Assembly (NCBI GenBank): GCA_022826885.1
Contig: JAJDUB010000020.1
Span: forward strand, 70,140 to 134,139
Origin: Gammaproteobacteria bacterium
GTDB taxonomy: Bacteria; Pseudomonadota; Gammaproteobacteria; Eutrophobiales; Eutrophobiaceae
Reading direction: 5' to 3'
DNA: 64,000 nt
Shown here piece by piece: positions 7,848-16,364 of the stretch; position 1 is the stretch's first letter, and each line of letters opens with the position of its first letter. The translations under genes and the position numbers were made by a program. Below the pieces are notes generated by a model that worked only from the letters and a program-made list of their open reading frames with translations, did not search any database and was not told the DNA's origin.

Positions 7848-9146
7848 CTAGTCCGTATTTCTCGCCCTGGACCGCTTGCGCCTGTTTCTCCTGTTCCTGG
7901 AACGGCTCTTTTGCTCGGGCTTGTTCCGTTGAAAATCAGTCCACCATTCCGCTATTTCGTTGACCCCTTCTCCCGATTCTGCGCGCAGCAGCAAAAAATC
8001 ATAGGCCGCCCTGAACCGGGGGTTTTCGATCAGTCGCTGCGGCCGGCGCTGCGCGCGCCGTTCCAGGCGCGGTTGCATTTGCCAGATATCGCGCGCCATG
8101 CGCGTGAAGCGGCGCGGGACCGCGATGGTTCTGGTTTGTCGGGAGATAACGATGTCCCCCGCCAGGATGATGGCATCCATTTCTTTCAGACCCTGAGCTA
8201 TATGGTTCCGCGCCAGCCTGTCCATAGGCAACCACAACAGCGCGGCAAGTAGAAATCCCGGTGTAACCGGCTTGCTTTGCGTCAGCCGGTTGTCGGTATT
8301 GCGCAACGCGTTGGCAACGAATGTATAGGGAAATCCGCCGTGTTGATGCGTGAGCGCCTCTTCGGTCTGCGGAAACAATTCCTTGAACAGCCCATAGTGC
8401 CGCAATTGTTCAAAGGTCTGCAGGGCATAACCGTTAAAAAACATTTTCAGACATTCTTCAAACAGGCGTGCGGTAGAGATTTCTTTCAACGAGGCTGCCA
8501 GTCCGGATATGTGTGTTTCGGTATCAGGACTGATCCTGAAACCCAGCTTCGTCGCAAACCGCACTGCCCGCAACAGCCGCACCGGGTCTTCTACAAAACG
8601 CCGGCGAGGATCGCCGATAAGCCGGATACAGCAGGATTTTATATCGTGCATGCCGTTAACGTAATCTACTACCGACTCGTCCATGATGTTATAAAACAGG
8701 GCATTGACGGTGAAATCACGACGCCATACATCTTCATCGATGGCCCCGTAAACGTTGTCGCGTATTATCCGTCCATCGATGGCGTGCCCTGCGCCATTAT
8801 CATCATGGTGGGGCGCCCGGAAGGTGGAAACCTCCACGATCTCATCGCCGAAACGGACATGGGCAAGCCTGAAGCGACGCCCAATCAACCGGCTGTTGCG
8901 GAACAGTTCTCTTACCTGTTGGGGCGTAGCGTCCGTCACCACGTCAAAGTCCTTTGGTTCTCGCCCCAGCAGCAGATCGCGCACGCTACCCCCGACCAGG
9001 TAGCTGGCATAGCCGGCATTTTTCAGGCGGTACAATACTTTCAGCGCGCCGTCACTGATATTGTCCGTCGAGATGTTGTGCTCTTCACGAGGATAAATGG
9101 TCGGCTCGGGACGCAGGTACGAGACTTTGTCGTGGATTTTGTTCAT
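7848..9146 (-). CDS. pcnB: Poly(A) polymerase (PcnB)
   Basis: PcnB adds 3' poly(A) tails that mark RNA for decay. The protein is 432 residues. The nucleotidyltransferase head carries LVGGSVRDLLLGREPKDFDVVTDATP with the catalytic aspartates, then RRDFTVNALFYN and the RNA-binding segment LIGDPRRRFVEDPVRLLRAVRFA. The tail is basic (RSRNRRNRRKRSRARN), as in PcnB and unlike CCA-adding enzymes. The start is an ordinary ATG. It heads the leftward pcnB-folK-kinase-panB-panC run and is divergent from tRNA-Glu. Confidence 0.94.
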   Translation of the reverse strand: MNKIHDKVSYLRPEPTIYPREEHNISTDNISDGALKVLYRLKNAGYASYLVGGSVRDLLLGREPKDFDVVTDATPQQVRELFRNSRLIGRRFRLAHVRFGDEIVEVSTFRAPHHDDNGAGHAIDGRIIRDNVYGAIDEDVWRRDFTVNALFYNIMDESVVDYVNGMHDIKSCCIRLIGDPRRRFVEDPVRLLRAVRFATKLGFRISPDTETHISGLAASLKEISTARLFEECLKMFFNGYALQTFEQLRHYGLFKELFPQTEEALTHQHGGFPYTFVANALRNTDNRLTQSKPVTPGFLLAALLWLPMDRLARNHIAQGLKEMDAIILAGDIVISRQTRTIAVPRRFTRMARDIWQMQPRLERRAQRRPQRLIENPRFRAAYDFLLLRAESGEGVNEIAEWWTDFQRNKPEQKSRSRNRRNRRKRSRARNTD

Positions 9147-9176
9147 GGCTTATTATTATAATACCTGATAAATCGC

Positions 9177-9252
9177 GCTCCCTTCGTCTAGCGGCCCAGG
9201 ACGCTGGCCTCTCACGCCGGAAACAGGGGTTCGATTCCCCTAGGGAGCGCCA
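9177..9252 (+). tRNA. tRNA-Glu (CUC anticodon), CCA encoded
   Basis: A full cloverleaf is visible. The acceptor GCTCCCT pairs with AGGGAGC, the anticodon stem CTGGC pairs with GCCGG (one T-G pair) around loop CTCTCAC giving anticodon CTC, and the T stem AGGGG/CCCCT flanks TTCGATT. Discriminator G and CCA are encoded. A TATAAT at 9157-9162 is suitably placed as a -10 box. Confidence 0.97.
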
Positions 9253-9266
9253 ATAGATGCAGCTAG

Positions 9267-10223
9267 TTACTTACGGGAAAAATTCGCATTCAGCATGGTC
9301 TGCATCGCGGTGATGACGATTCCCGGCTGGTCAAGATGGATTACATGACCGCTGCGTTCCGCAATCAGGTGCACCGGGTTAGTGCCAAGCTGTGACAACT
9401 CATCCTGCAACTCCATCCACACCCGTTCCGTTTCATCGCCGTTGGAGTAACCCGGCCAGAAGCTCCGGCCGCGGGTCAGCACCAGAATCGGCACTTCCGG
9501 CATAGGCCTGGAAGCCTTCACCTGTTTGGCGCTGACCGAGAAAACCATCATTTCCTCGCGCCAGGTCATCTTGTGTCGCCAGCTCTGCATGATGCGTTGG
9601 GCCATCAGCGCATTTTCATCGGGAAAGTTGGGGTGCGGAAAAAACCAGGATACAACATAGCTGTTCGACCCGGGCCTCACCCGCTTGGTTGTTCCCGGTT
9701 TCGGGCCCGGCAGCCGTTCGATCTGTTCCGGATGGGAGGAATCAATCAGGACCAGGCCCGCCGTCTGGTCCGGGTAATTTCTTGCAAACAACTGCGCGTT
9801 GTATCCTCCGAACGAATGACCTGCAATAATATAAGGCCCGGCCACTCCGGCCCTTTCCAGCAGGGTATGCAGCTCCCGGGTGATGCGTTCGCTGGTCCTC
9901 GGCAACGGGCCGAGATCACTCCAGCCATAGCCGGCCCTGTCATAGGAGCAGACCCGGGTCCTGCGCGCCAGAACATTCTGGACCCTGGACCATTCCAGTG
10001 AAAAACCACCGACTCCCGAATCGAAGATAATGCTGGGCACACCCTCACCCACGCAATAAATGTGCAGCCGGTAGCCGCCGATGTCCACCAGCTTGCCCGG
10101 AATGGACGATTTGGGCGCAGCGGGCGATGCCATAAGCTGCGCGCTGACCGCCAGACATGCTGCCACCATCGAGGCGGCCGGAACCAGGACACTGCGCAGG
10201 AATCGGATTAGCGGGTTCATCAA
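9267..10223 (-). CDS. Secreted alpha/beta hydrolase
   Basis: A 318-residue protein with an N-terminal hydrophobic signal (about residues 8-30) followed by an alpha/beta-hydrolase fold. The nucleophile elbow is GHSFGG, and a late SGHVIHLDQP provides the likely catalytic histidine. VCSYDRAGYGWSD resembles the oxyanion-side strand seen in esterase and haloalkane-dehalogenase relatives. The substrate is unknown. It ends just after tRNA-Glu and is divergent from pobA, with two palindromes in the shared 191-base upstream region. Confidence 0.8.
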   Translation of the reverse strand: MMNPLIRFLRSVLVPAASMVAACLAVSAQLMASPAAPKSSIPGKLVDIGGYRLHIYCVGEGVPSIIFDSGVGGFSLEWSRVQNVLARRTRVCSYDRAGYGWSDLGPLPRTSERITRELHTLLERAGVAGPYIIAGHSFGGYNAQLFARNYPDQTAGLVLIDSSHPEQIERLPGPKPGTTKRVRPGSNSYVVSWFFPHPNFPDENALMAQRIMQSWRHKMTWREEMMVFSVSAKQVKASRPMPEVPILVLTRGRSFWPGYSNGDETERVWMELQDELSQLGTNPVHLIAERSGHVIHLDQPGIVITAMQTMLNANFSRK

Positions 10224-10231
10224 TTCAATAG

Positions 10232-10252
10232 ACTTCTGACTTAATCAGAAGT
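10232..10252. promoter_or_regulatory. Operator-like inverted repeat upstream of the hydrolase gene
   Basis: Perfect 8-base arms ACTTCTGA and TCAGAAGT are separated by five bases, starting nine bases before the hydrolase ATG on the minus strand. The size and position suit a dimeric repressor site or an mRNA hairpin. No regulator gene is adjacent. Confidence 0.4.
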
Positions 10253-10277
10253 TCCTACAATACAGGGATGGACAGTC

Positions 10278-10306
10278 AAAATCAATGGCTATATATCATT
10301 GATTTT
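10278..10306. promoter_or_regulatory. Operator-like inverted repeat between hydrolase and pobA
   Basis: Perfect 10-base arms AAAATCAATG and CATTGATTTT flank a 9-base AT-rich spacer. The site is about 75 bases upstream of the predicted pobA -35 box and could bind a dimeric regulator acting on either divergent gene. This is inference from symmetry and position only. Confidence 0.4.
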
Positions 10307-10377
10307 ACGACAAAAACTAAATACTTGCGCGGGCTCTTATTGCTGTTTTCCGAACTCTGAACAGGTTCTGGACGGAC

Positions 10378-10405
10378 TTGTCCGGAGTTTCCACAAGTTT
10401 ATAAT
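10378..10405 (+). promoter_or_regulatory. Predicted pobA promoter, possibly leaderless
   Basis: A consensus -10 TATAAT (10400-10405) lies 16 bases after a weak -35 TTGTCC (10378-10383), which overlaps a small palindrome CGGACTTGTCCG. The pobA ATG at 10415 is only nine bases after the -10 box and has no Shine-Dalgarno sequence, so the transcript would start almost at the ATG. Confidence 0.5.
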
Positions 10406-10414
10406 ACGCCCTCT

Positions 10415-11584
10415 ATGCAGACACAAGTGGTGATTATCGGGGGCGGGCCGGCAGGTCTGCTGCTTTCACAGATGCTGCACCTGCGGGGAGTGGACAGCAT
10501 AGTCCTGGAATTGCGCTCCCGCACCTACGTGCTGCAACGTATCCGCGCAGGTTTTCTTGAATGGGGTTCCGTCGAGATACTGCGTGAGGCGGGTGTCGGC
10601 GAACGCCTGGACCGTGAAGGTTTTTTTCACGATGGTTCGATGATCGTCTGGGCGGGAGCGAGACAATGCCTGATCGACACCCGAAAATACGCAGGCAGGC
10701 AGATGGTCGCCTACGGACAGACCAATATTACCGAGGACCTGTATGCAGTTCGCGACGCCATGGGAGGGACGATAATCGATGAGGCGCTGGACGTCGCACC
10801 CCATGCCGTAGACACGGACAGACCCTGGGTCAGCTTTGTAAAGGATGGACTGGAACAGCGAATCGATTGTGATTTCATAGCCGGCTGTGACGGTTCCTAC
10901 GGTGTCAGCAGGAAAGCCATCCCCGCTGCTGTGCTGCGCACTTATGAAAAAGTGTATCCGTTCGGCTGGCTGGGGATTATGTCGGAAACACCGCCGTTGG
11001 AGGATATCATCTATGCCAACCATCCGCGCGGGTTCGCCCTGGCGTCACAACGTAATCCCAGGCTCAGCCGTTACTACATACAATGCGACAGGGATACCGA
11101 CATTGCCGACTGGCCCGATGATCGGTTCTGGCCGGAACTGAAGGCGCGCTTCCCCCGGTCGATCGCGGATGAAATTACTACCGGACCGTCCATAGAAAAG
11201 TCGATTGCCCCGTTACGCAGTTTCGTTGCCGAACCGATGAGCTACGGCCGCCTGTACCTGGCAGGCGATGCAGCGCATATCGTGCCGCCGACCGGCGCCA
11301 AGGGTCTGAACCTGGCTATCTCGGACGTGTATTACCTGTCCCGGGCGCTGTCCTCGTTCTACAACGACAGCGATATCGCCGGGTTGGAGAGTTATTCACA
11401 GACTGCATTGAAACGGGTCTGGGGCGCGGTGCGCATCTCCTGGTACCTTACCAACCTGTTACACCGCTTTCCAAACCAGGGTGAGTTCGACCTGCGCATG
11501 CAGGAGAACGAACTCGAATACCTGGCAAAGTCCGAGGCGGCGATGCGCAATCTTGCCGAGCAGTACATTGGTATGCCGCTGTAA
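10415..11584 (+). CDS. pobA: 4-hydroxybenzoate 3-monooxygenase (PobA)
   Basis: PobA is a group A flavoprotein that hydroxylates 4-hydroxybenzoate to protocatechuate using NADPH and oxygen. The 389-residue product follows the Pseudomonas enzyme over its whole length: FAD-binding GGGPAGLL near residue 9, RIRAGFLEWG, the CDFIAGCDGSYGVSR segment (DG motif), YPFGWLGIMSETPP, PSIEKSIAPLRSFVAEPM and LAGDAAHIVPPTGAKGLNLA (GD motif). No protocatechuate ring-cleavage genes and no pobR lie in the window, so the rest of the pathway must be elsewhere. The ATG follows a strong -10 box with no ribosome-binding site. Confidence 0.93.
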   Translation: MQTQVVIIGGGPAGLLLSQMLHLRGVDSIVLELRSRTYVLQRIRAGFLEWGSVEILREAGVGERLDREGFFHDGSMIVWAGARQCLIDTRKYAGRQMVAYGQTNITEDLYAVRDAMGGTIIDEALDVAPHAVDTDRPWVSFVKDGLEQRIDCDFIAGCDGSYGVSRKAIPAAVLRTYEKVYPFGWLGIMSETPPLEDIIYANHPRGFALASQRNPRLSRYYIQCDRDTDIADWPDDRFWPELKARFPRSIADEITTGPSIEKSIAPLRSFVAEPMSYGRLYLAGDAAHIVPPTGAKGLNLAISDVYYLSRALSSFYNDSDIAGLESYSQTALKRVWGAVRISWYLTNLLHRFPNQGEFDLRMQENELEYLAKSEAAMRNLAEQYIGMPL

Positions 11585-11629
11585 TATGGGGGTCAGTAAA
11601 CAAAGGGGACGGATTTGAAATCCGTCACT
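11585..11629. repeat. Composite R2/R1 repeat before the RDD gene
   Basis: A degenerate R2 half (ATGGGGGTCAGTAAAC) is followed directly by an R1 unit at 11605-11629 whose right arm has decayed (AAATCCGTCACTT). The element overlaps the predicted start of the RDD gene. Confidence 0.7.
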
Positions 11630-12052
11630 TCAGCCGTTAAACACTGCGGACTTTGGCGCAGGCTGATGGCTATTGTTTATGACTGCTGCCTGCTGTTTTC
11701 CGTGCTGTTTTTTGCGACCCTGCCGGCGCTTGCCGTTACCGGCGGAAATGCCTTTGTCGCCGGCAACCCGTTTTATTCCGCTTACCTGCTGCTCATCTCC
11801 TGGTTCTATTTCGTCTGGCAATGGAAAACAGGACGGCAAACTCTTGGAATGCGCGCCTGGCATATATACCTGACAACCCGGGCCGGCGGGCCGCCCGGAT
11901 GGAAGGACCTGACCATCAGGTTTTTTCTTGCAGGCGTATCGTTGTCTGCATTGGGGGCCGGGTTTCTCTGGGCCCTGGCCGATAAGGAACATTTGACTTT
12001 TCACGACCGGCTGTCGGGGACAATACTGGTTTTTGCCGGTAAAACAGCCTGA
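11615..12052 (+). CDS. RDD-family integral membrane protein
   Basis: A 145-residue protein with RDD-family landmarks: GLWRRLMAIVYD at the start, a GRQTLGMRAWHI loop, and FHDRLSGT near the end. Three hydrophobic segments lie between. Function of the family is unsettled; some members are linked to sodium or proton antiport. The conserved GLWRRL region begins at residue 12, so translation must start upstream of the internal ATG at 11666. The only candidate after the in-frame TAA at 11597 is TTG 11615, inside the R1 repeat and seven bases after AAGGGG. An RDD gene beside lptG is a conserved gammaproteobacterial arrangement. Its last 137 bases overlap lptG on the opposite strand. Confidence 0.8.
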   Translation: MKSVTSAVKHCGLWRRLMAIVYDCCLLFSVLFFATLPALAVTGGNAFVAGNPFYSAYLLLISWFYFVWQWKTGRQTLGMRAWHIYLTTRAGGPPGWKDLTIRFFLAGVSLSALGAGFLWALADKEHLTFHDRLSGTILVFAGKTA

Positions 12053-13091
12053 GCAGGACCAGGTACAGCAGCAGGGTCGGAACGGACGAACTGATGATCG
12101 GATGTACGCCATAGACTATGCCGATATGGCCTGACGCGGAATTGGCAAAGTAGAAGATCACGCCGATCAAGGCCCCGGTGAATACATGCTGGCCCAGCCC
12201 GTCTGAACGGTTACGCGCGGCAACCAGGGGAATGGACAGGATAATCATGGCCAGGATTGTGAACGGGCGCACCAGTTTTCCGTAAAACGCCTGCTCATAA
12301 GTCGCGGTGCTCTGTGAATTGGATTTCAGGACCCGGATGCTTTCCGAGAGGTTCCACAGGGACATGTACAAGGGATTGATGATGACCAGGTTGATCAATC
12401 CGTCATCGACCCGGGATTCCCAGGCTGCCCGGTTGAATTGCTCCCGGCTGATCCCGGAACCGTCAATAACGGTTCTGTCAACGCCTTCCAGTACCCAGCG
12501 GTCATCGATATAACGGGCGTTCTCGGCAGTAATACTGCTGCGCAACCTGTCCTGGTCGTCGAACTCATAGATGTAAATTTCCTCGATGACGTTGCCGGGC
12601 AATATTTTGCGTATATTAATGAAACTGTTTCCATCCCTGGCCCAGAAGCCGTATTTTGTCTGCATGGCGACCTGTTCCGTCAACGCGACGGAGCGTTGAT
12701 ACCTGGCTTTTATTTCACTTACGGGGACGACAAGTTCGCCGATCAGGATGGAGAGCAGCACGATCACCAGGGCCGCCTTTGCCAGAAAACCGGCGAGTGA
12801 ATATTCCGATACGCCGGCAAGCCTGATTACATCGAGTTCGCTGTTTCTGGAAAGCAGCGCTATACATGTCATACCCCCAATCATCGCAGCTATCGGCATG
12901 ATCTCGTAGGCCAACCGCGGCAGGGTCAGAACTACGTATGTGATTGCCTGGTATGCATCGTAGTTTCCCTGCCCTGCGTCTTCCAGTTGGTCGATAAGGG
13001 ACAGAAAAGCGAATATGCCTACCAGGACGGCCAAGGCCAGTGCGGTGGTCCAGACCAGGTTGACGATAAAATACCGTTGTACGATTTTCAT
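11916..13091 (-). CDS. lptG: LPS export permease LptG
   Basis: LptG pairs with LptF as the membrane part of the LptB2FG ABC extractor that pushes lipopolysaccharide toward the outer membrane. From ATG 13091 (MKIVQRYFIVNLVW) it is 391 residues; the frame extends further upstream, but those residues overlap lptF and are non-family. It shows three N-terminal membrane spans, a periplasmic jellyroll domain and three C-terminal spans (ILAMIILSIPLVAARNRSDG, GVIFYFANSASG, LLLYLVLLRLFY). The cytoplasmic tail of about 37 residues is longer than usual and is encoded by the stretch overlapping the RDD gene. lptF starts upstream on the same strand. Confidence 0.93.
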   Translation of the reverse strand: MKIVQRYFIVNLVWTTALALAVLVGIFAFLSLIDQLEDAGQGNYDAYQAITYVVLTLPRLAYEIMPIAAMIGGMTCIALLSRNSELDVIRLAGVSEYSLAGFLAKAALVIVLLSILIGELVVPVSEIKARYQRSVALTEQVAMQTKYGFWARDGNSFINIRKILPGNVIEEIYIYEFDDQDRLRSSITAENARYIDDRWVLEGVDRTVIDGSGISREQFNRAAWESRVDDGLINLVIINPLYMSLWNLSESIRVLKSNSQSTATYEQAFYGKLVRPFTILAMIILSIPLVAARNRSDGLGQHVFTGALIGVIFYFANSASGHIGIVYGVHPIISSSVPTLLLYLVLLRLFYRQKPVLSPTAGREKSNVPYRPGPRETRPPMQTTIRLQEKT

Positions 13092-13111
13092 GCTGCCGAC
13101 ATGTCTGCAGT

Positions 13112-14209
13112 TTAACAGGGAACCGGCCTGAGCCGGTCCTTCTTCCATCTCAGTCTCAAACGCGGAAACTGAAAAACCAGTACAATCATGACAACCAGCA
13201 GCAGGTGCACCCACCACAGGCCGATGAAGTACGGTATATCATCTCTCTTCAACAGGGTTTTCGCTATGCTCAGCATGTTGCTGTAGACGATGTAGATCAT
13301 TACGGCCACGAACGCGGAAAAGTATTTCTGTTCGCTGAATGAATAACGACTCAATGCAAGCGCAAGCACGGGCAGCAGCAACGATGAAATGACAAATGAC
13401 AGGCGCCATTGCAGTTCTGCGGCGTATTTGGGGCTGTCGGAACCAATCAGGGTTGCCGTCGGGAGCGATTCCAGCTTGGCGTATCGACTTTCCGCATCAC
13501 CCTGTTCGACCAGGACCGCGTAAGTCCGGTAGCGGGTGATACGGTAATCCAGGGAATCCTGACTCCCGGTATAGCGCCGCCCGTTCTCGAACAATATGAA
13601 TTTGCCGCCCGATTCTTCCACATTCCTGTAGCTTGCGCTGCCTGAATTTATCAAGCTGGTTTGTTGTCCTTGCCTGGTTTGCAGGAACACATTCTCCATC
13701 CGGCTTCTGTCACTCGAGGACTGTTCGATATAGATGACCTGTTCCCCCTTGCTCATCTCGTTGAATTTACCGGCGGCAATACCGGTGGTTTCCGCTTCTA
13801 CTTCAGCCCTGGTTCGCAGGGCTTCCGTATTCTGCGCGGCCCAGGGAGAGATATAAAAACTCGTGGCGAAGACAATCAGGGAAAACAGCAGGGAAAACTG
13901 GAAGATCGATATCAATTCAACACGACGCACTCCTCCGGCAACCGAAACTGCCGTCAGTTCCCGGTCGCGTGCCAGTCTTGACAGGCCCAGCAACACCGCC
14001 AGGAAAACGGCGATGGGCATCAGTTTCGGCAGGGTCGTCAGCATTTTCATCATCAGGGCCTGGAACACCAGGTCGGCTGGAAACGTGCCGGCGGCAGCAT
14101 CGGCCAGGTACCTGACAAACCGGTTGCTCATGATGATCAACAGCAACAGACCAATGATCCAGCCGAGTTTCTCTGCAATTTCTCTGTGAATATAACGTCG
14201 CAGGATCAT
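13112..14209 (-). CDS. lptF: LPS export permease LptF
   Basis: The 365-residue product starts MILRRYIHREIAEKL, has the LptF/YjgP segment SNRFVRYLADAAAGTFPADL, and the coupling motif LSRLARDRELTAVSVAGGV that contacts LptB. A periplasmic beta domain of about 150 residues separates the two membrane bundles. Together with LptG and a distant LptB it forms the inner-membrane LPS extraction complex. lptG follows after a 20-base gap. The gene is divergent from pepA, with an R2 repeat in between, as in many gammaproteobacteria apart from the repeat. Confidence 0.93.
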   Translation of the reverse strand: MILRRYIHREIAEKLGWIIGLLLLIIMSNRFVRYLADAAAGTFPADLVFQALMMKMLTTLPKLMPIAVFLAVLLGLSRLARDRELTAVSVAGGVRRVELISIFQFSLLFSLIVFATSFYISPWAAQNTEALRTRAEVEAETTGIAAGKFNEMSKGEQVIYIEQSSSDRSRMENVFLQTRQGQQTSLINSGSASYRNVEESGGKFILFENGRRYTGSQDSLDYRITRYRTYAVLVEQGDAESRYAKLESLPTATLIGSDSPKYAAELQWRLSFVISSLLLPVLALALSRYSFSEQKYFSAFVAVMIYIVYSNMLSIAKTLLKRDDIPYFIGLWWVHLLLVVMIVLVFQFPRLRLRWKKDRLRPVPC

Positions 14210-14244
14210 TTGAGGCGTTGATGCTCTGGTTGACCTTAATATAT

Positions 14245-14320
14245 GGGGTCAGAGTAAAAACTCATGGTGATATTGGCAGCCTTTCCCCGGAATTACCGCA
14301 TGAGTTTTTACTCTGACCCC
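14245..14320. repeat. R2-family inverted repeat pair between lptF and pepA
   Basis: Perfect 22-base arms at 14245-14266 and 14299-14320, beginning GGGGTCAGAGTAAAA, flank a 32-base centre. It lies in the divergent lptF/pepA control region, so it may affect both promoters. Confidence 0.85.
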
Positions 14321-14375
14321 AAATATAAGATAATATTCACCACCTGAATTTTTCATAAACGATGAACAGAATATC

Positions 14376-15869
14376 ATGGAATACGCTATAAAAAGTGGCA
14401 GCCCCGAAAAACAGCGCAGTGCATGCCTGGTCGCAGGCGTGCATGAGTCCCGTAAATTAACACCCGCAGCGCGAGCCCTGGACAATGCCAGTGACAGGTT
14501 TCTGTCGAACCTGTTGCGCAGAGGTGATATGGATGGAAAAGTCGGGCAGTCGTTATTGTTGCATAATGTTCCCGGGATCTTTGCCGATCGTCTGCTGCTG
14601 GTCGGTTGCGGCAAACAGGCAGACCTGGATGACAGGAAATACCGGAAGATCATCGCCAACAGTGTCAAGCAGGTCAAACAGACCGGTGCGACCGAAGCCG
14701 CCAGTTTCCTGCCGGGTCTTGAAGTCAAGGGCCGGACTTTTCACTGGAAGATACAAAACGCGGTGCACTTTATCGATCAGGAACTATACCAGTTCAAGGA
14801 ATTCAAGAGTAAAACCATCGAACCAAAGAAATCCCTGCGTAAAATTACCCTGATGCTCCCTTCGCGCAGAGAACTGCTGCAATGCGAATCCGCACTGTCA
14901 AGGGGTATTGCCCTGGCCGAGGGCGTAAAACTGACCCGTGACCTGGCTAACCGTCCAGCCAACGCCTGTACGCCTGTTCACCTTGCCGATCAGGCAGTGG
15001 AACTCGGCAAGCAGTTTCCGGCAGTGGATGTGAATGTGCTTGATGAAGATGAAATGAAGGATCTTGGCATGAATTCCCTGCTGTCGGTATCGCAAGGCAG
15101 CGCCCTGCCGGCAAAACTGATTGTTTTCCGGTACCAGGGCGCAGGCGATGACGACAAGCCGGTCGTCCTGGTGGGGAAGGGCGTCACGTTCGATACCGGC
15201 GGTATCTCCATCAAACCCTCGTCAGCGATGGATGAGATGAAATTCGACATGTGCGGCGCTGCATCGGTATTCGGCGCGGTCGCTGCCGTTGCCGGCATGG
15301 GACTGCCGGTCAACCTGGTGGGCCTGACTCCGGCTGTTGAAAACATGCCCAGCGGCACTGCAACAAAACCCGGCGATATCTTTACCAGCATGTCCGGCCA
15401 GACCATTGAGGTGTTGAACACGGATGCGGAAGGCCGCCTGATATTGTGCGATGCCCTGACGTACAGCGAACAATTCGAACCCGCGGCGGTGATAGACATC
15501 GCCACGCTCACCGGCGCCTGCGTGGTTGCCCTGGGGAAGCATGCCACGGGACTGCTCAGCAACCATGACCCGCTCGCCGCCGAACTGCTCAAGGCAGGGG
15601 AAATCGCCGGAGACCGGGCCTGGCAACTGCCGCTCTGGGAGGAATACGAGAAACAACTGGAAAGTCCGTTTGCCGACATGGCCAACATCGGCGGGCGCGA
15701 GGCAGGCACCATAACCGCTGCCTGCTTCCTGTCGAAATTCACCAGGAAATTCCACTGGGCGCACCTGGATATTGCCGGAACCGCCTGGGTAAGCGGGAAA
15801 AACAAGTGCGCAACGGGCCGCCCGGTGCCGTTGCTGGTGCAATACCTGACCCGGCATTGCGAAAAGTAG
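14376..15869 (+). CDS. pepA: Leucyl aminopeptidase (PepA)
   Basis: PepA is a hexameric M17 zinc/manganese aminopeptidase that also binds DNA in some gammaproteobacteria (XerB/CarP). The 497-residue protein carries the two-metal site: VGKGVTFDTGGISIKPSSAM, DMCGAASVFG and the signature NTDAEGRLILCDAL. ANIGGREAGTITAACFL and HLDIAGTAW close the active site. The ATG is at 14376, downstream of the R2 element. holC follows after 25 bases and then valS, the conserved pepA-holC-valS order. Confidence 0.95.
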   Translation: MEYAIKSGSPEKQRSACLVAGVHESRKLTPAARALDNASDRFLSNLLRRGDMDGKVGQSLLLHNVPGIFADRLLLVGCGKQADLDDRKYRKIIANSVKQVKQTGATEAASFLPGLEVKGRTFHWKIQNAVHFIDQELYQFKEFKSKTIEPKKSLRKITLMLPSRRELLQCESALSRGIALAEGVKLTRDLANRPANACTPVHLADQAVELGKQFPAVDVNVLDEDEMKDLGMNSLLSVSQGSALPAKLIVFRYQGAGDDDKPVVLVGKGVTFDTGGISIKPSSAMDEMKFDMCGAASVFGAVAAVAGMGLPVNLVGLTPAVENMPSGTATKPGDIFTSMSGQTIEVLNTDAEGRLILCDALTYSEQFEPAAVIDIATLTGACVVALGKHATGLLSNHDPLAAELLKAGEIAGDRAWQLPLWEEYEKQLESPFADMANIGGREAGTITAACFLSKFTRKFHWAHLDIAGTAWVSGKNKCATGRPVPLLVQYLTRHCEK

Positions 15870-15894
15870 AACTGAATATAGCCGGGGGGGCAAT

Positions 15895-16335
15895 GTGAGC
15901 AGAGCCGACTTTTACATTGTCGACAACCCTGCCGTGCCCTACCGCTTCGTTTGCCAACTCGCCGACAAGGTCAGAAATGAAGGTTACGACATCTATATCC
16001 ACGCTGCTTCCAGGGAAGAGGCGGCGACCATCGACGACCTGCTCTGGACCTTCAGGGACGTCAGCTTCCTGCCCCACGCTGTCATCGATTCAGCGGAACC
16101 CGTGGAGGACTGCCCGGTAGTCATCGGCTGGGAAGGCGAAACTCCGTTGGCGCGCCGGGTTTTAATCAACCTGTCCGGCGACGCGCCCGGTAACCCGGAC
16201 GCTTATGAACGTATTATCGAAGTCGTTCCGTCCGAACCGGCAGATCGCCAGCAGGCCAGGCTGCGCTACAGGGATTACCGCGCCAGGGGGCTGGAGATGC
16301 ACAGCCATAATATCGAGTCCGTCCGCGCAGAATGA
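15895..16335 (+). CDS. holC: DNA polymerase III chi subunit (HolC)
   Basis: HolC links the clamp-loader psi subunit to single-strand-binding protein at the replication fork. The 146-residue product starts at GTG 15895 (MSRADFYIVDN), preceded by a GGGGGG run; the ATG two bases earlier is out of frame. Family landmarks are ADFYI at the start, FVCQLADKVRNEGYDIYIHA, DDLLWTFRDVSFLPH and the PDAYERIIEVVP region. It lies between pepA and valS as in E. coli and Pseudomonas. Confidence 0.9.
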   Translation: MSRADFYIVDNPAVPYRFVCQLADKVRNEGYDIYIHAASREEAATIDDLLWTFRDVSFLPHAVIDSAEPVEDCPVVIGWEGETPLARRVLINLSGDAPGNPDAYERIIEVVPSEPADRQQARLRYRDYRARGLEMHSHNIESVRAE

Positions 16336-16364
16336 CGAGCTGACTGGTTTCCCCGGAAACAGCA

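Noticed and set aside
14990-15805. 271-codon minus-strand frame antisense to pepA
   Set aside because: Ser/Ala/Pro-rich shadow translation opposite the PepA active-site region.
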